From Cellvibrio japonicus Ueda107 (GTDB lineage Bacteria; Pseudomonadota; Gammaproteobacteria; Pseudomonadales; Cellvibrionaceae), in contig NC_010995.1 in the NCBI RefSeq assembly GCF_000019225.1, forward strand, positions 1,310,501-1,374,500: a DNA stretch of 64,000 nucleotides, given 5' to 3'. The position numbers and the translations under genes are program-made. Position 1 is the stretch's first letter. Each line of letters opens with the position of its first letter. Shown in pieces: positions 63,240 to 64,000 of the stretch. The notes below the pieces were generated by a model, which did no database searches, was not told the origin of the DNA, and worked only from the letters and a program-made list of their open reading frames with translations.

Positions 63240-64000
63240 TTAAAACCATTCCTCGTTATCCAGGCGATTGAGGATGGTCTCCAATTGTGCAGCGGCTTTT
63301 TGGATTTCCGGCGGGTTTTGGCGCTCGAGGACTTGGTCAAAGTCGGCCAGCAGTTGCGCAATTTGCTGGCGTTTTTCTCCCAGGCTGGACTCGTAGAGTC
63401 GCTCGCCGCGGGCGATGAGCGCGCGGTTGCTCTCCTGGTCGCGCGGATGGAATTTGAGTGCTGCCAGTTTCTGGCGCGACTTTTCAATTTCTTCTGCCGT
63501 GAGTGCGCCGGGTGAGTGTTCAATCACCTTGTTGACAGCTTTTCCGGTGGAGATAACCGTGACATCCACTTCCAGTAAGCCATTCATATCGTAGGAGTAG
63601 CGTACATCTACGCCCTCTTTACCGGCAGGAGCCTTGGGAATATCGATGGACACTTTGCCAAGGAACACGTTTTTGTTCACCAGGCGATTTTCGCCTTGGT
63701 AAATGCCCACACTGATTTGTGCCTGGTTGTCGTGCACCGTCACCAGGCGGCGTGTCACGCTGATGGGAACCACCGAATTGCGCTCGATGATTGGCAGGAA
63801 ATAACCGCCCTGGTTATTGCTTTCGTTAACCACATCGGTGCCCAGGGTGTAGGGACAGACATCGGTGAGGACAATATCGTTGAGCGCCTGGTCTTTGGCC
63901 TTCAAGCCCGCCTGGATAGCGGCGCCCATGGCAATGGCACAATCGGGGTCCAGGTGGCAGGAGGGCAATCGGCCAAACATGCGTCCAATCATGGAGCGGA
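63240..64000 (-). CDS. hscC: Hsp70-family chaperone HscC, C-terminal part (5' end outside window)
   Basis: About 253 residues of the C-terminal half of an HscC-type Hsp70. The reading frame runs off the right edge; the visible part has FGRLPSCHLDPDCAIAMGAAIQAGLKAKDQA and DIVLTDVCPYTLGTDVV (end of the ATPase domain and linker), the substrate-binding beta-sandwich (ERNSVVPISVTRRLVTVHDNQAQISVGIYQGE) and a short helical lid. HscC is a specialised Hsp70 with J partners DjlB/DjlC; here the J-domain gene abuts it. Truncated only by the window edge. Confidence 0.9.
   Translation of the reverse strand, partial: RSMIGRMFGRLPSCHLDPDCAIAMGAAIQAGLKAKDQALNDIVLTDVCPYTLGTDVVNESNNQGGYFLPIIERNSVVPISVTRRLVTVHDNQAQISVGIYQGENRLVNKNVFLGKVSIDIPKAPAGKEGVDVRYSYDMNGLLEVDVTVISTGKAVNKVIEHSPGALTAEEIEKSRQKLAALKFHPRDQESNRALIARGERLYESSLGEKRQQIAQLLADFDQVLERQNPPEIQKAAAQLETILNRLDNEEWF

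Noticed and set aside
1..64000. CRISPR arrays, insertion sequences, prophage or defence islands
   Set aside because: No direct repeat arrays, transposase-like or phage-like reading frames were seen; base composition looks even.

Overview
The window reads as a chromosomal segment of a polysaccharide-degrading gammaproteobacterium, most likely Cellvibrio (C. japonicus or a close relative). The reasons are the canonical gammaproteobacterial frr-uppS-cdsA-dxr-rseP-bamA-skp-lpxD-fabZ-lpxA-lpxB-rnhB-dnaE-accA order, a large secreted GH3 beta-glucosidase of the Cel3A type, a TonB-dependent receptor with a LacI-controlled N-acetylglucosamine (GlcNAc) operon, and an SulP/RdgC/FklB housekeeping block. 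This is recognition from memory, not a database result. No rRNA, tRNA, insertion sequence, prophage or CRISPR array was seen.

Layout. 1-17.9 kb, all plus strand: translation (end of pyrH, frr), isoprenoid and phospholipid synthesis (uppS, cdsA, dxr), envelope proteolysis and outer-membrane assembly (rseP, bamA, skp), lipid A and fatty acid synthesis (lpxD, fabZ, lpxA, lpxB, accA), rnhB and dnaE. Two anomalies stand out here: an in-frame TAA at codon 26 of frr, and no usable start codon for the signal peptide of skp. 18.0-27.4 kb: a non-phosphorylating L-fucose pathway (FucP-type symporter, aldo/keto reductase dehydrogenase, lactonase, two-subunit UxaA-type dehydratase, SDR, FAH-family hydrolase, and divergent LldD for the L-lactate product) with an IclR regulator and a 28-bp palindrome between lldD and fucP. 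27.4-30.6 kb: a GH3 enzyme with a C-terminal SGNH esterase domain.

30.7-47.9 kb is a mixed block: a DUF3617 protein, a membrane-anchored PstS/OmpA hybrid, purEK, an SbtA-like transporter with divergent LysR, apbE, dauA, rdgC, fklB, an AI-2E-family permease, an orphan solute-binding protein, the feoAB iron operon under a Fur-like box (with a 51-residue Cys-rich gene at its end), and a DUF3014 protein.

48.1-60.4 kb is a GlcNAc/chitin-oligosaccharide locus: TonB receptor, flavin-halogenase-like protein, DUF6445 protein, nagK-nagP-nagX-nagA-nagB and the LacI regulator nagR. Three copies of the palindrome GACAACGTTGTC lie at the two promoters, in each case overlapping the -35 box. A strong intrinsic terminator lies between the second promoter and nagK, suggesting attenuation or a small RNA. 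60.7-64 kb: a secreted SMP-30-like protein, a DUF1244 protein, and a J-domain/RDD membrane protein beside the 3' part of an HscC-type Hsp70 gene that runs off the window.
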